In this document: positions 62,978 through 64,000 of the stretch, piece by piece
How positions within the stretch are numbered: the stretch's first letter is position 1
Layout: each line of letters begins with the position of its first letter
Source: Perspicuibacillus lycopersici
GTDB lineage: Bacteria > Bacillota > Bacilli > Bacillales > Caldibacillaceae
Reading direction: 5' to 3'
Assembly: GCF_025660475.1 (NCBI RefSeq)
Contig: NZ_JAOUSF010000002.1
Coordinates: 682,001 to 746,000 of the forward strand
DNA length: 64,000 bases
Made by a program: the position numbers and the translations under genes
The notes under the pieces: generated by a model
The model's input: the letters and a program-made list of their open reading frames with translations, nothing else
Told to the model about the DNA's origin: nothing
The model's database searches: none

Positions 62978-63311
62978 CTTTTTACTTCCTCTTCCATCTG
63001 TTATTTCTTACGTCCTATTTTTATCGGAGTGTACCTTTTAGGCAATTTTATAAATCATTAATTAAGATTAAATTATAAACAATCGGAGGCAAGGAAGCTA
63101 TAGATTAAACACTGGTATTTTTATCTAATGGAACTTTTGAATCAAAAAAAGCGACCTATTTAATTTGGCCACTATCGTTAAAACTATAATATAATTTTTA
63201 GTGTTCATAAAAGTTGCCACCGCTTTCTAATTTACAGCCAAAGAATCATTCATGTTTCAATTATTTGGCCATTGTTTAGCTGTGCCATTTTGTTATTACT
63301 AGCCTATAAGT
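62978..63311. other. intergenic region before the second repeat
   Basis: About 330 bases upstream of the phosphodiesterase gene. I see no frame with a ribosome binding site and no RNA; it must hold the minus-strand promoter. Confidence 0.35.
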
Positions 63312-63425
63312 AGCCCGCAGACTTGAATACTCTGCGTCTTCCTGCAGGCGAGCGATAAGCCTCCTCGTCGCTTACACTCTCAACTGTCTCGCTTTTTCCG
63401 CTGGAGTCTCCATGTATTGAGTCTT
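63312..63425. repeat. degenerate GC-rich interspersed repeat, copy 2
   Basis: Inverted relative to the copy at 36210. Read on the minus strand it begins AGACTCAATACATGGAGACTCC, then GCGGAAAAAGCGAGACAG, AAGCGACGAGGAGGC and CCTGCAGGAAGACGCAGAG, a pattern of alternating GCGA / TCGC arms often seen in Bacillaceae intergenic repeats. About 50% GC against 35% around it. Confidence 0.65.
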
Positions 63426-63509
63426 CTTTGTAGCTCATTCAATCTTTATTTTTTATCCAGGTACCTTGCAATAAACAATACTAAATGATATATTGTATTT
63501 GCAAATTAC

Positions 63510-63539
63510 TAATTATTGTTCAGTACTGAATAATAATTA
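63510..63539. promoter_or_regulatory. near-perfect 30-base palindrome before padR
   Basis: TAATTATTGTTCAGT / ACTGAATAATAATTA, one mismatch in 15 pairs, centred on AGTACT, 34 bases before the PadR start codon. Its place and symmetry suggest the operator of the PadR-type protein itself. Confidence 0.65.
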
Positions 63540-63572
63540 ATAGTGAAGTTAACAGAATAGGGTGAGTAAAGA

Positions 63573-63905
63573 TTGAATGTACAATTTAAAAAAGGTGTGT
63601 TAGAGCTTTGTGTTCTTGTTTTGTTGGATAAAAAGGATCGGTATGGTTATGAATTAGTGCAAAAAATATCAAATCAAATTGAAATATCGGAAGGCTCTGT
63701 ATATCCTCTTCTTCGTCGTCTAACGAAGGAAGAATATTTTACCACTTATTTGAAGGAATCAACTGAGGGACCTTCACGTAAGTATTACCGGTTAACAGAT
63801 AAAGGAAGAGAGTATTTATACGAGCTTATTGATGAATGGACAGAATTCTCTAATGGTGTGAATCAATTAATTAAAGAAGGTGTTGGGAACAATGACGAAA
63901 GATAA
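63573..63905 (+). CDS. PadR-family transcriptional regulator
   Basis: Small winged-helix regulator of 110 residues: [24 protein letters not shown] (4-28), [11 protein letters not shown] (about 40-50), [17 protein letters not shown] (about 66-82) and a short C-terminal helix for dimerisation. TTG start (MNVQFKKG) following AGGGTGAGTAAAGA. It overlaps the next gene by 14 bases. Small PadR proteins beside DUF1700 genes commonly regulate membrane stress or antibiotic-related operons. Confidence 0.93.
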   Translation: MNVQFKKGVLELCVLVLLDKKDRYGYELVQKISNQIEISEGSVYPLLRRLTKEEYFTTYLKESTEGPSRKYYRLTDKGREYLYELIDEWTEFSNGVNQLIKEGVGNNDER

Positions 63906-64000
63906 ATTTTTAAATCAATTAAATAGTTTATTAAAAAATATCCCTAAGGATGAGCGAGAAGACATTTTACAAGACTATGTGGAGCATTTTACTTTTGGAT
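63892..64000 (+). CDS. DUF1700/HAAS-domain protein, N-terminal part
   Basis: ATG at 63892 inside the PadR 3' end, open to the window edge (36 residues). [18 protein letters not shown] followed by [15 protein letters not shown] is the typical N-terminal helical HAAS segment of DUF1700 proteins, which usually continue into membrane helices. Frequently paired with PadR regulators. The rest of the gene lies outside the window. Confidence 0.8.
   Translation, partial: MTKDKFLNQLNSLLKNIPKDEREDILQDYVEHFTFG

Overview
The window looks like chromosome from a low-GC, endospore-forming member of the Bacillaceae. The support is two sspH-type spore-protein genes, many TTG/GTG starts behind strong AGGAGG-type ribosome binding sites, Bacillus-style regulatory elements (PyrR attenuator, cobalamin riboswitch, and candidate PerR, CcpA, TreR and CodY sites), and gene sets known from B. 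subtilis (ykoST, tcyP, ywcAB-like, pyrP, treP-treA-treR, metNPQ, yvgP/nhaK, dbpA). I saw no rRNA, tRNA, prophage, intact insertion sequence or CRISPR array. Genus cannot be fixed from sequence alone.

Layout. 1-10 kb: end of a small gene, a CorC/CNNM-type protein, the ykoS-ykoT envelope glycosylation pair, the cystine importer tcyP, an Atg22-like MFS protein and an ABC exporter. 10-24 kb: GT8 glycosyltransferase, pepT, catalase with a PerR-type box, a lipoprotein cyclophilin, an acetate-type symporter with its DUF485 partner and a cre-like site, pyrP behind a PyrR attenuator, a ZIP metal transporter, an unassigned permease, a possible minus-strand small RNA, and an LtaS-family phosphoglycerol transferase.

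24.4-30.8 kb is the most striking region. A promoter, cobalamin riboswitch and terminator precede five genes: a secreted, LPNTA-anchored protein joining two DUF4430 domains to a prenyltransferase-type alpha/alpha repeat region (the two folds found in animal intrinsic factor and transcobalamin), a DUF4430 lipoprotein, and a complete ECF transporter (T, fused A-A, and a CbrT-like S component). I read it as a vitamin B12 capture and import system in which wall and membrane transcobalamin-like proteins pass cobalamin to a dedicated ECF transporter.

31-48 kb: small spore-protein genes; the trehalose operon with two TreR palindromes, a textbook promoter and a cre-like site; ypsA; oppABCDF with a CodY-like box; a DUF3899 gene; metNPQ; a TauE-type exporter and a divergent SulP permease. 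49-64 kb: a HAD/nitrilase/GNAT operon equivalent to B. subtilis yhcW-yhcX but with YhcX split; nhaK-dbpA; a YdeI-like protein; an electrophile-response-like cluster (azoreductase, HxlR regulator, MFS, aldo-keto reductase); a c-di-GMP phosphodiesterase/diguanylate cyclase pair; and, at the edge, a PadR regulator overlapping a DUF1700 gene. Two degenerate GC-rich interspersed repeats lie near 36.2 kb and 63.3 kb.
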